Source of the DNA: Mycoplana rhizolycopersici
Lineage (GTDB): Bacteria; Pseudomonadota; Alphaproteobacteria; Rhizobiales; Rhizobiaceae
Assembly (NCBI RefSeq): GCF_013378445.1
Contig: NZ_JABXYK010000012.1
Coordinates: forward strand, 91,321-155,320
Length of the DNA: 64,000 nucleotides
Reading direction: 5' to 3'
Each line of letters begins with the position of its first letter. The stretch's first letter is position 1. Shown in pieces: positions 1-8,257 of this stretch. The position numbers and the translations under genes are program-made. The notes under the pieces are model-generated. The model saw nothing but the letters and a program-made list of their open reading frames with translations. It did no database searches and was not told the DNA's origin.

Positions 1-43
1 CGTGTTCAATATTTTATGTGCCGGCCGATGCTGTCTGGCACTC

Positions 44-114
44 ATCCGCCGAGCACCCCGGCTGCCGCCATCTTCTCCCCGCAGGCGGGGGAGAGGGGAC
101 TGGGTGAGCGGCGA
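44..114. repeat. Intergenic GC-rich palindrome (RIME-like)
   Basis: The core is CTTCTCCCCGCAGGCGGGGG, an inverted repeat around CCCGC/GCGGG followed by a GAGAGGGGACTGGGTGAG tail. The same pattern recurs near 5.45-5.55, 25.6, 38.05 and 46.05-46.17 kb, always between genes. Rhizobial genomes carry many such mosaic palindromes (RIME type); assigning it to that family is by resemblance. The rest of bases 1-174 holds no gene that I can support. Confidence 0.6.
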
Positions 115-174
115 ACTCACCACTTGGGCGGGACGGGCCTGCGGGCACCGCGGAGCTGCGGCCGCCGCCAATCC

Positions 175-972
175 TTACAGCCGCCCGATCGAGAGCCCTC
201 CGTCCAGATCGATCACCGAGCCCGTGGCGAAGGCGAAGCGGCCGGTGGCAAGGGCAGCGACGGCCGAGCCGATATCCTCCGGTTCGCCCCATCGCTTCAT
301 CGGCACCAGTCCGCCCGCGATCAGCGCGTCGTACTTGGCCGATACGCCTGCGGTCATTTCCGAGCGGATGATGCCGGGGCGGATCTCGAAGACGGCGATA
401 CCGGTTTCGGCCAGCCGCAGTGCCAGCCCCTGGCTGAAGGCTGCAAGCCCGGCCTTCGTCATGCAATAGTCGAGCCGCTCGGGCGAAGACAGCGAGGCCG
501 AGACGGATGTGACGTTGACGATCGACCGCGGACCGGTGGCGGGCGCCGCGAGCATCGCGCGCAGGACGGCCTGCGTGAAGAACACCGTGCCGCGCAGGTT
601 GGTGGCGACGATCGTGTCGAAATTCTCAGGCTGGAGGTCGAGAAAGTCGCCACGCACCACCGAGGCGATGCCAGCGTTGTTGACCAGGCAATCGATGTGG
701 CCGAAAGCGTCGACAATGGCCTCGACCGTCTCCTGATGGCTCTCGACTGCGGCGAGATCGGCCTGGAAATAGGCCGCCTTGGCTCCGGCTTCACCGAGCT
801 TTGCGAGCACAGTGTCGGTGCCCTCGTCCGAGGCGCCGATGCCGGTGATGGCGATGTCGAAGCCGTCCACCGCAAGAGCCCGGGCAATGCCGAGCCCGAT
901 GCCGCGACGGCCGCCGGTGACGATGGCGAGCGGGCGGGCTTTCCGATGGCGGAGCGAGCGAAACGATGTCAT
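175..972 (-). CDS. Short-chain dehydrogenase/reductase (FabG-like SDR)
   Basis: A 265-residue classical SDR, normal family length. The cofactor motif TGGRRGIG is at residues 19-26, NNAG at 98-101 and the catalytic YxxxK pair at Tyr169/Lys173. The C-terminal DGGLSIGRL is typical of 3-oxoacyl-reductase-like sugar and polyol dehydrogenases. It is the last gene of the sugar transport operon: its ATG shares one base with the TGA of the upstream GMC oxidoreductase (TGATG), so translation is probably coupled. An NAD(P)-dependent cytoplasmic oxidoreductase acting on a sugar or its keto-derivative is inferred from context. The substrate cannot be read from sequence. Confidence 0.88.
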   Translation of the reverse strand: MTSFRSLRHRKARPLAIVTGGRRGIGLGIARALAVDGFDIAITGIGASDEGTDTVLAKLGEAGAKAAYFQADLAAVESHQETVEAIVDAFGHIDCLVNNAGIASVVRGDFLDLQPENFDTIVATNLRGTVFFTQAVLRAMLAAPATGPRSIVNVTSVSASLSSPERLDYCMTKAGLAAFSQGLALRLAETGIAVFEIRPGIIRSEMTAGVSAKYDALIAGGLVPMKRWGEPEDIGSAVAALATGRFAFATGSVIDLDGGLSIGRL

Positions 973-2480
973 CACGCGACAGCCTCCCTGGCTCGGATGT
1001 GTTCGGCCACGCGCAGCGCCTGCGCGGCAATCGTCAGTGCCGGGTTGACCGCCGCCGAGGTCGGCAGGAAGGACGCATCGACGACGAAGAGGTTCGGATG
1101 GTCGAACGAGCGGCAGTAGACGTCGAGCGGTGCGCTTGCCGGGTCGCTGCCGAGGCGGACCGTGCCGCACTGATGGGAGGGGGTACGCTTGTCGAAGGCG
1201 CGCGACAGGACGATCGGGAAGCCCGCCTTCTTCAATACCGCCTTCAGCTTCGCCACCAGCTCGAGATGGGCGTCCCAGTTGGTGCGGGTCCATTTCAGCA
1301 CGATCCGGTCGCCGTCGACGGTGATCCGGCTTTCGGGGTGGGGCAGGTCTTCGCTCATGGCATAGAAGTCGACCGCATGCCGTGAGATCCGCTCCAGCAG
1401 CCATTCCGGTACCTGCGGCATGTTGGCCTTGAGGATCTTGCCCGAGACACGGCCGAGAAGCTGGACATTGCCGAGCGGTGGCCCGCCTTCTCCGTCGGAG
1501 AGATAGAAATCGTTGAAGCCGAAGGTCTTCTGGTAGATCGAGGTGTTGCGGAAGGACGGCGAGAGCGCGATCACCGCACTCGAATTGTGGTTCATGAAGT
1601 TGCGCCCGACCTGATCGGACGAATTGGCGAGCCCGCGCGGGTTGGCGTCGTTGGCGGAACGCAGCAAAAGCGCCGCCGACTGCACGGCACCGGCGGAGAG
1701 GATGACGAGTTTCGGCGAAAGGCTCTCTTCCCTCCCGCCCCTGACGTAGCGGATCTCGGCGATCGAACGTCCGTCCGGGCCGGTCACAAGCCGCGTCACC
1801 CGGCTGCCTGTTTGCAGCGTCACATGAGGGTGCCGCAGGGCTTGCGCGAGTGCTGCGGTTTCCGCATCCATCTTGCCGTCGTCGGCGTTCGGATGGGCGT
1901 CCCACGGCGTTTTCGCCTTCTTCAGCCAACGTTCGATGTCGATGCCCAGCGGCAGCGAATAGGGGTGCATGCCGGCCGCCTTGAGCCGCTTGCGCACCAG
2001 CGCGATCGCCGGTTCGTCCGGGACCGGCGGAAAGGGATAGGCCGCCGAATGCGGAGGCTCGGTCGGATCCTCGTCCAGCGCTCCGCGGACCTGGTAGAGC
2101 TTTTCCGCAGCCGAATACCACGGCTCCAGTTCCTCATAAGGGAACGGCCATGCGGGCGAGACGCCCTCGCGGTGGCGCATTTCCAGAAAGTCCTCCCGGC
2201 GATAGCGCACGAGGACCGCGCCGAAGAACTTCGAGTTGCCGCCGACATTGTAGTAGTTGCCGGGGTTGAAGCCCGCGCCGCCGGCCTCGTACCAGGTCTC
2301 CTTCGGGCGGAAGTGGCCGCGCTGGAAGATCGCCCGCTGGTCGCGGTTCTCCGGCCGGTCCGCGATCCGTTCTCCGGCCTCGAGGATCAGGATGCGGGCA
2401 CCGCTCGACGCAAGGCCGGCGGCGACGGTTGCTCCGCCGATGCCGGAGCCGATGATGACGATGTCTGGCTGCTCGCTCAT
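972..2480 (-). CDS. GMC family FAD-dependent oxidoreductase
   Basis: A 502-residue glucose-methanol-choline oxidoreductase. The N-terminal dinucleotide-binding motif GSGIGG is at residues 11-16, and the C-terminal GMC_oxred_C region contains HQCGTVRLG followed by the FAD-contacting segment NLFVVDASFLPTSAAVNPALT. No signal peptide is visible, so it is probably cytoplasmic or attached to a partner. It lies 9 bp after the transporter ATPase and overlaps the SDR start. The family oxidises alcohol or sugar hydroxyls, and members related to gluconate 2-dehydrogenase or glucoside 3-dehydrogenase have a similar layout. Position in the transport operon suggests that it oxidises the imported sugar (inference). 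Confidence 0.88.
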   Translation of the reverse strand: MSEQPDIVIIGSGIGGATVAAGLASSGARILILEAGERIADRPENRDQRAIFQRGHFRPKETWYEAGGAGFNPGNYYNVGGNSKFFGAVLVRYRREDFLEMRHREGVSPAWPFPYEELEPWYSAAEKLYQVRGALDEDPTEPPHSAAYPFPPVPDEPAIALVRKRLKAAGMHPYSLPLGIDIERWLKKAKTPWDAHPNADDGKMDAETAALAQALRHPHVTLQTGSRVTRLVTGPDGRSIAEIRYVRGGREESLSPKLVILSAGAVQSAALLLRSANDANPRGLANSSDQVGRNFMNHNSSAVIALSPSFRNTSIYQKTFGFNDFYLSDGEGGPPLGNVQLLGRVSGKILKANMPQVPEWLLERISRHAVDFYAMSEDLPHPESRITVDGDRIVLKWTRTNWDAHLELVAKLKAVLKKAGFPIVLSRAFDKRTPSHQCGTVRLGSDPASAPLDVYCRSFDHPNLFVVDASFLPTSAAVNPALTIAAQALRVAEHIRAREAVA

Positions 2481-2489
2481 CGTCTCGTC

Positions 2490-3614
2490 TCAGGCGATGC
2501 GCCGCTGGCTGTCGGGGTCGAAGAACACGGCCTTGTCGAGATTGAAGGCAAGCCGCGCTTTCTGTCCGGCGGAGATGCGCGCGTCGGCGCGCAGCCGGGC
2601 CACGATCTCCTTGCCGCCGAGATGGGTCACGGCGAAGGTGTCGGCACCGGCGGGCTCCACCACCTCGATCAGGCAATCGCCCTCCGCGATCGCACGGGCA
2701 TTGTGGTCGGCGCCCTCCGGATCGGTCAGCGCCTCGGGGCGGATGCCGAAGATCACCTCCTTGCCGCGATAGGCGCCGAGGCCCTGCGGCGCGTTGTCGA
2801 CGACGAGCTTCAGCGGCTCGGTTTCGGGGCGGGCGAGCGACACCGAAAGCGCGCCGCCGTCGCCTTCGACTTTCGCTTTCAAAAGGTTCATCGCCGGCGA
2901 GCCCATGAAGTCGGCGACGAAGATGTTGGCGGGATTGTTGTAGATCTCGGCAGGGGTTCCGAACTGCTGCAGCACGCCGTCCTTCAGCACGGCGATTTTC
3001 GTTGCCAGTGTCATTGCCTCGATCTGGTCGTGGGTGACGTAGACGATGGTCGTCTTCATGCGCTGGTGCAGGCGCTTGATCTCGGTGCGCATGTCGACGC
3101 GCAGCTTGGCGTCGAGGTTGGAGAGCGGCTCGTCGAACAGGAACAGCTTGGGATCGCGCACGAGCGCCCGACCCATGGCGACGCGCTGGCGCTGGCCGCC
3201 GGAGAGCTGGCCGGGCTTGCGGTCGAGCAGATGGCCGATCTGCAGCATGTCGGCGACCTGCTTGATCGCCTTGTCGCGCTCAACCTTCGGCACGCCACGG
3301 ATTTCCATGCCGAAGGCGATGTTTCCGGCCACCGTCATGTTCGGATAGAGCGCATAGGACTGGAACACCATGGCGATGTCGCGTTTGGAGGGATGCAGGC
3401 CTGCGACGGAGCGGCCGTCGATGGCGATGTCGCCGGAGGTGATCGGCTCCAGACCGGCGATGGTGTTGAGCAGCGTGGACTTGCCGCAGCCGGAGGGACC
3501 GACGAGGACGAGGAAGCCGCCCTGTTCGATTTCCAGGTTGATGTCTTTCAGGATTTCCAGCGCGCCGTAGGACTTGCGTAGATTGCTGATCTTGAGAAAC
3601 GACATGGCGGTCAT
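2490..3614 (-). CDS. Sugar ABC transporter ATP-binding protein (MalK/UgpC type)
   Basis: A 374-residue CUT1-family ATPase. Walker A GPSGCGKST is at residues 39-47, signature LSGGQ at 137-141, Walker B LFLFDEP near 157-163, and a C-terminal regulatory domain of about 140 residues is present as in MalK and UgpC. Start choice: the ATG at 3614 overlaps the stop of the upstream permease as TGATG; an internal ATG nine bases later (3605) is an alternative. It powers the two permeases encoded just upstream. The GMC oxidoreductase follows after 9 bp. Confidence 0.92.
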   Translation of the reverse strand: MTAMSFLKISNLRKSYGALEILKDINLEIEQGGFLVLVGPSGCGKSTLLNTIAGLEPITSGDIAIDGRSVAGLHPSKRDIAMVFQSYALYPNMTVAGNIAFGMEIRGVPKVERDKAIKQVADMLQIGHLLDRKPGQLSGGQRQRVAMGRALVRDPKLFLFDEPLSNLDAKLRVDMRTEIKRLHQRMKTTIVYVTHDQIEAMTLATKIAVLKDGVLQQFGTPAEIYNNPANIFVADFMGSPAMNLLKAKVEGDGGALSVSLARPETEPLKLVVDNAPQGLGAYRGKEVIFGIRPEALTDPEGADHNARAIAEGDCLIEVVEPAGADTFAVTHLGGKEIVARLRADARISAGQKARLAFNLDKAVFFDPDSQRRIA

Positions 3615-4492
3615 CCTTTCACGGCGCCGGACATCAGGCCGCGCACGAAGTAGCGGCCGGAGACGATGTAGACGATGAGGGTGGGAAGGGCTGCGAGGAT
3701 CGCGCCCGCGAAGTGGACGTTGTATTCCTTTACGCCCGTCGACGAGGAGACGAGGTTGTTCAGTGCCACCGTCATCGGCGTCGAATAGGGGCCGGAGAAG
3801 GACGCGCCGAACAGGAAGTCGTTCCAGATGTTGGTGAACTGCCAGATGACGGAGACGACGATGATCGGACCCGACGACGGCAGGAGGATGCGGCGGAAGA
3901 TCTGGAAGAAGCTCGCCCCGTCGATCTGGGCGGCACGGACCAGTTCGGTCGGGAAGTTTTCGTAGTAGTTGCGGAAATAGAGCGTGGTGAAGCCGATGCC
4001 GTAGATCACGTGCACCATGATCAGGCCCCAGATCGAACCGGCGATGCCGAAGATGCCGAGCATGCGCGCCATCGGGATCAGAACGATCTGGAAGGGGATG
4101 AAGCAGGACAGAAGCAGCAGCCCGAAGAAGACGTTCGAACCGCGGAACGGCCATTTCGTCAGGACATAGCCGTTGAGCGCGCCGATGATGGTGGAGATCG
4201 CCACGGCCGGCACCACCATCAGGATCGAATTGATGAAGAACGGACGAAGGCCGGTCGGCTGCACGCCGATCTGCGCGGTCGACCAGGCCGACAGCCAGGG
4301 CTCGATCGTCCAGGTTTGCGGCAGGTTCAGCATGCCGCCCTGGCGGATCTCGTCCAGGGGCTTCAGCGAATTGACCACCATCACGTAGAGCGGCAGCAGG
4401 TAGTAGAAGGCAAAGATGATCAGCGCCGTGTAGATCAGCGCGCGCGTCAGGCGGCCGTGGCTGATGACGTTGTCGGAAGTTGCAGCGCTCAT
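3611..4492 (-). CDS. Sugar ABC transporter permease (MalG type)
   Basis: A 293-residue inner-membrane permease of the CUT1 class with about six hydrophobic spans. The first span is near residues 18-40. The EAA loop that contacts the ATPase is recognisable as ELVRAAQIDGASFFQIFRRI. Its start overlaps the end of the other permease by four bases (ATGA) and its end overlaps the ATPase start, a tightly coupled operon. Substrate specificity comes from the periplasmic protein. MalG/GtsC-type identity is secure; the individual sugar is not. Confidence 0.9.
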   Translation of the reverse strand: MSAATSDNVISHGRLTRALIYTALIIFAFYYLLPLYVMVVNSLKPLDEIRQGGMLNLPQTWTIEPWLSAWSTAQIGVQPTGLRPFFINSILMVVPAVAISTIIGALNGYVLTKWPFRGSNVFFGLLLLSCFIPFQIVLIPMARMLGIFGIAGSIWGLIMVHVIYGIGFTTLYFRNYYENFPTELVRAAQIDGASFFQIFRRILLPSSGPIIVVSVIWQFTNIWNDFLFGASFSGPYSTPMTVALNNLVSSSTGVKEYNVHFAGAILAALPTLIVYIVSGRYFVRGLMSGAVKG

Positions 4493-5370
4493 CGGCCCTT
4501 GCCTCCACGGATTTCGGAATAGAGATAGGGAACGATGATCGAGAAGATCATGATCAGCATGATGATCGCCGAGGACGCGCCGATGCCCATCTGGTTTCGG
4601 GTAAACGTGTAGGAGTACATGAAGGTCGCCGGCAGCTCGGTCGCCTGTCCCGGGCCGCCGCCGGTGAGCGCGATGACCAGGTCGTAGGCCTTGATCGCAA
4701 GGTGCGCGAGCACGACGAAGGCGGAGAGGAAGATCGGGCGCATCAGCGGGATGATGATGCGGCGATAGACGGTCATCGTGGAGGCACCGTCGATCTGGGC
4801 GGCCTTGATGATCTCGTTGTCGACGCCGCGCAGGCCGGCCAGGAACATCGCCATGACGAAGCCGGACGACTGCCAGACGGCGGCGATCACGACGCAGTAG
4901 ATCGCGTAGTTGCGGTCCTTGATCCAGTTGAAGGAGAAGCTCTCCCAGCCCCAGAGATGCATGGTGTTCTCAAGGCCGATGCCGGGGTCGAGGAACCATT
5001 TCCACGCCGTGCCGGTGACGATGAAGGACAGCGCCATCGGGTAGAGGTAGATCGGCCGCAGCAGGCCCTCGATGCGGATGCGCTGGTCAAGCAGGATCGC
5101 AAGCCCGAGGCCCAGCACGCTGCAGATGACGATGTAGAGGGATGCGAAGATCGCAAGGTTCGAGATCGCCCGCCACCAGTGCGGCAGTGACCACAGCCGC
5201 ACATAGTTCTGCAGGCCGACGAAGTTGTAGGACGGCAGCATCTTGCTGTCCGTCAGCGACAGGATCCCCGTATAGGCAATGAAGCCGTAGACGAATACCA
5301 GGACTATGAGGAAGCTGGGGGCGAGCACGAGCTTGGGAAGAAGCTCCTGCAGCCGCGAGCGGCTATCCAT
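4489..5370 (-). CDS. Sugar ABC transporter permease (MalF/UgpA type)
   Basis: A 293-residue CUT1 permease with several hydrophobic spans (first near LAPSFLIVLVFVYGFIAYTG) and an EAA loop reading EIIKAAQIDGASTMTVYRRI. I chose the ATG at 5370, which gives MDSRSRLQEL; a GTG at 5382 is also in frame. It lies after the binding-protein gene, separated by about 200 bp holding a repeat, so some transcript processing or attenuation between binding protein and membrane genes is possible. It pairs with the next permease in the same importer. Confidence 0.9.
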   Translation of the reverse strand: MDSRSRLQELLPKLVLAPSFLIVLVFVYGFIAYTGILSLTDSKMLPSYNFVGLQNYVRLWSLPHWWRAISNLAIFASLYIVICSVLGLGLAILLDQRIRIEGLLRPIYLYPMALSFIVTGTAWKWFLDPGIGLENTMHLWGWESFSFNWIKDRNYAIYCVVIAAVWQSSGFVMAMFLAGLRGVDNEIIKAAQIDGASTMTVYRRIIIPLMRPIFLSAFVVLAHLAIKAYDLVIALTGGGPGQATELPATFMYSYTFTRNQMGIGASSAIIMLIMIFSIIVPYLYSEIRGGKGR

Positions 5371-5437
5371 GATCGTTACCACCGTTGTTGTGCGGTCTTC
5401 TGGTCAAGGGGCGAGTGCCTCGTCTTCGAGGAAGAAT

Positions 5438-5548
5438 GCCCCCTCATCCGCCTGCCGGCACCTTCTCCCCGCAGCCGGGGAAAAGGCCGACGGCGCGGCG
5501 TCTCCGTTGCCTCTCCCCGCCTGCGGGGAGAGGGTCAGGGTGAGGGGC
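5438..5548. repeat. Double intergenic palindrome inside the transporter operon
   Basis: Two GC-rich inverted repeats in tandem: one around CCTTCTCCCCGCAGCCGGGG and a second around CCTCTCCCCGCCTGCGGGGAG, bounded by CCCCTCATCCG and its partner GGTGAGGGGC. It separates the abundant binding-protein gene from the permease genes. In other CUT1 operons such hairpins can stabilise the upstream message; that function here is inference. Confidence 0.65.
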
Positions 5549-5569
5549 CAGCAGCCCCTCTTCATCCGC

Positions 5570-6823
5570 CTACTTCGCGCCCTCGACCGCGGCGACCAGT
5601 TCCTTGGTGGCTTCCTCGGAGGAAAGCTCGCCGTTGAACTGGCGGGTCACCACGTCATAGATCGCGTTCTTGACTGCGGCCGGGTTGGCATGGCCGTGCG
5701 CCATGGAGCCGTAGAGCGAGCCGCTGGCATTGGCTTCCGCCAAGTCCTTGATGCCCTTCTTGCCGCAATCGTCGAAGTCTGTGTCCGGAACGTCGGTACG
5801 GGCCGGAACCGAGCCCTTGACCACGTTGAAGGCCGACTGGAAGGTCGGGCTTTCGATGGCAGACGCCATGGCGAGCTGGGCGGGAACCTTGTCGGCGGCG
5901 ACCTTGAACATTGCGAATTGGTCGGAGTTGAAGGTGACGGACCCCTGAGTGCCGGGGAAGCGCATGCAGACGAAGTCCGTGCCCGGCTTCTTGCCGGCCT
6001 TCAGGAATTCACCCTTGGCCCAGTCGCCCATGAACTGCAGGCCGGCCTTGTCCTCGATGACCATAGCGGAAGCGAGGTTCCAGTCGCGGCCGGAGAAGTT
6101 GTCGTCCACATAGGAGCGCAGCTTCGTCATGCGGTCGAAGGCTTCCTTCATCTGGTCGCTGCCCAGCGTTTCCGGATCGAGATCGATGAAGGCCTTCTTG
6201 TAGAAATCGTTTCCGAGCGAGAGCACGACGGCGTCGAAGATCGTCGCATCCTGCCACGGCTGACCGCCATGGGCGACGGGCGTGATGCCCTGCGCCTTGA
6301 AGTTGTCGAGCAGCGCGATCAGTTCGTCCCAGTTCTGCGGCTCCTTGCCGCCGGCCTTGTCGAGCGCCGCCTTGTTGATCCACATCCAGTTGGTGGAGTG
6401 GACATTCACAGGGGCTGCGATCCAGTGGCCGTCATACTTCGAGAACTGCTGCAGGGCGCCGGGGACGACCTTGTCCCAGCCTTCCTTGGCGGCGACTTCG
6501 TCAAGATTGCCGAGCGCGCCTTCCTTGGCCCAGTCGAGAATGTCGAAGCCGAGCATCTGCACGGCGGTCGGTGCGTTGCCGGCGGTGACGCGGGCGCGAA
6601 GCACGGTCATCGCCTCGGTGCCGCCGCCGCCTGCCACCGGCATGTCGGTCCAGGTGATGCCCTTGGATTCGAGATCCTTCTTCAGGACGTCGAGCGCAGC
6701 AGCCTCGCCGCCGGACGTCCACCAGTGCAGCACTTCCACGTTCTCCGCAGCGCGCGCGGAGACGCCGCCGCCAAGGCTCATCATCACCGCGGCGATCGCG
6801 GTCGTCGTTACAAACTTGCGCAT
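5570..6823 (-). CDS. Periplasmic sugar-binding protein of ABC transporter
   Basis: A 417-residue extracellular solute-binding protein family 1 member. The start [12 protein letters not shown] follows a strong ribosome site (GGGAGGAAATCG before the ATG); the open frame extends nine codons further but without a site. The signal peptide runs to about Ala25, followed by [20 protein letters not shown]. The WWTSGGEA opening and the [20 protein letters not shown] segment resemble glucose/mannose-type binding proteins (GtsA-like) more than maltose-binding proteins. It is the first gene of the operon, divergent from a LacI regulator. Glucose, mannose or a glucoside is the likeliest ligand class, but that is inference. 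Confidence 0.88.
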   Translation of the reverse strand: MRKFVTTTAIAAVMMSLGGGVSARAAENVEVLHWWTSGGEAAALDVLKKDLESKGITWTDMPVAGGGGTEAMTVLRARVTAGNAPTAVQMLGFDILDWAKEGALGNLDEVAAKEGWDKVVPGALQQFSKYDGHWIAAPVNVHSTNWMWINKAALDKAGGKEPQNWDELIALLDNFKAQGITPVAHGGQPWQDATIFDAVVLSLGNDFYKKAFIDLDPETLGSDQMKEAFDRMTKLRSYVDDNFSGRDWNLASAMVIEDKAGLQFMGDWAKGEFLKAGKKPGTDFVCMRFPGTQGSVTFNSDQFAMFKVAADKVPAQLAMASAIESPTFQSAFNVVKGSVPARTDVPDTDFDDCGKKGIKDLAEANASGSLYGSMAHGHANPAAVKNAIYDVVTRQFNGELSSEEATKELVAAVEGAK

Positions 6824-6937
6824 CGATTTCCTCCCGTTTGCAAGTTTCAAAGGCGGGATCCTCCTCCCGCCTGTTCCAGTCGCCGCCGGCCCTCCGACGA
6901 TGACTTTGGAGCTACGGCATCAAGCCGCCGGCACAAT

Positions 6938-6953
6938 TTAAAACGTTATAAGT
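6938..6953. promoter_or_regulatory. Candidate LacI-type operator, transporter side
   Basis: The sequence TTTAAAACGTTATAAG is an imperfect palindrome centred on CG, the usual geometry of LacI-family operators. It lies about 115 bp upstream of the binding-protein ATG. A second copy of TTTAAAACGTT is at 7071-7081, nearer the divergent regulator. Both fall in the 370-bp gap between the two divergent genes, which otherwise shows nothing coding. Confidence 0.55.
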
Positions 6954-7069
6954 TCCGTCAAGTCAAGCGCGCCACGCAACTGCTACCGATCCTTCAAAAC
7001 ACTGTGAATTGCCAAGGTTAATCGCCATCTGTCGATGTTGTCGCGAAGTTGTGCAGTGCGTGCAAACCC

Positions 7070-7086
7070 GTTTAAAACGTTTGCAG
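7070..7086. promoter_or_regulatory. Candidate LacI-type operator, regulator side
   Basis: GTTTAAAACGTTTGCAG shares the 11-mer TTTAAAACGTT with the site at 6938 and is again centred on a CG. It lies about 110 bp upstream of the chosen regulator start. Paired sites in a divergent region suggest autoregulation plus control of the transporter operon. Confidence 0.55.
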
Positions 7087-7193
7087 CGCAGGATTGCCTC
7101 CGGCCCGGCCTGTTTGTAAGGTGCCGCCGAAATTGTGCCCCCAAGCTGAAGAAAATCGACGTGCCACGCCGCCAAACGCCTTCCGAAACCGAG

Positions 7194-8213
7194 ATGACGA
7201 AGACCGGCACGCGCGCCGGCAAGCCGACCCTGAGGACCATTGCCGACATGACCGGGCTTGCGGTTACCACCGTGTCCCGTGCGCTCGGCAACGCACCGCA
7301 GATTTCGAAAGCCACGCGCAAACGGGTGCACGAGGTGGCAAGTGAGATCGGCTATCTGCCCGATCGCGCCGCTCAGCGCCTGAAAACCGGCCGCACCAAT
7401 GTCATATCCGTGCTGCTCGACCCGCACGAGGAAATCCTCGGCTACGGCACGTCGCTGATGCACGGCCTGGCGCGGGCGCTGCAATCGACGTCCTATCACC
7501 TGATCGTCTCGCCGAATTTCATCAGCGGCAGCAACGTCGACGCCGTCAACTACATCATCCGCAACGGCATGGCCGACGGCCTGATCTTCTCGCGGACCGA
7601 GCCCTTCGATCCGCGCGTGCGCCTGCTGCTGGAGAACGGCTTTCCCTTCGTCACGCATGGTCGGACGGAGTTCACCACCCCGCACGCCTATGTCGACTTC
7701 GACAACTACACCTTCGCCTATGAGGCGGTGCGACGCCTGATTACCAAGGGCCGCCACCAGTTGCTGCTCATCCCCCCGCCGAAGCGGCTGACCTTCTGCC
7801 AGCACATGCTGCACGGCTTCATGACCGCGGTGCGCGAGGCGGGCATCTCGTTCGAGGTGCCGGAGACCGTTGACCTCGATTGCCCGCCCGACCAGATCCG
7901 CGATCACATGCGCCGGCGGATGGCGCAGGCGGATGCGCCGGACGGGATCGTCTGTCCCGGCGAAGTCTCGGCGCTGGCCTCGATCACCGGCATGAGTGAC
8001 TGCGGCCTCACCCTGGGCATCGAATATGACATCGTCGCCAAGCAGACGTCCCAGCTTCTGACGCAGATCCAGCCCAAGGTGGAGACGATCTACGAGGACC
8101 TGACCGCGACGGGCGAGGCAATGGGCGACATTCTCCTGAGGCGCATCGCCGGCGAGGATGCGGCGGACCTGCACGTGCTGCTGGCGCCGCATTTGAACTT
8201 CCCGACGCCCTGA
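7194..8213 (+). CDS. LacI family transcriptional regulator of the sugar transport operon
   Basis: A 339-residue LacI/GalR protein. The N-terminal helix-turn-helix reads TLRTIADMTGLAVTTVSRAL, followed by the hinge and a periplasmic-binding-like sensor domain. I chose the ATG at 7194, which puts the HTH about 12 residues from the N-terminus as is normal; GTG at 7161 is in frame and the open frame extends to 7035. It diverges from the sugar ABC operon and is probably its repressor. It resembles AglR-type regulators of rhizobial glucoside transport operons (resemblance only). Confidence 0.88.
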   Translation: MTKTGTRAGKPTLRTIADMTGLAVTTVSRALGNAPQISKATRKRVHEVASEIGYLPDRAAQRLKTGRTNVISVLLDPHEEILGYGTSLMHGLARALQSTSYHLIVSPNFISGSNVDAVNYIIRNGMADGLIFSRTEPFDPRVRLLLENGFPFVTHGRTEFTTPHAYVDFDNYTFAYEAVRRLITKGRHQLLLIPPPKRLTFCQHMLHGFMTAVREAGISFEVPETVDLDCPPDQIRDHMRRRMAQADAPDGIVCPGEVSALASITGMSDCGLTLGIEYDIVAKQTSQLLTQIQPKVETIYEDLTATGEAMGDILLRRIAGEDAADLHVLLAPHLNFPTP

Positions 8214-8257
8214 GGGGGCGCAGGCGCCTCCTGCGATAGGGGAGGGAGCGGCTGCGT

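Noticed and set aside
16..1119. Long plus-strand open frame over the SDR/GMC genes
   Set aside because: Antisense shadow of two well-supported genes; composition is Arg/Gly/Ala-rich with no family features.
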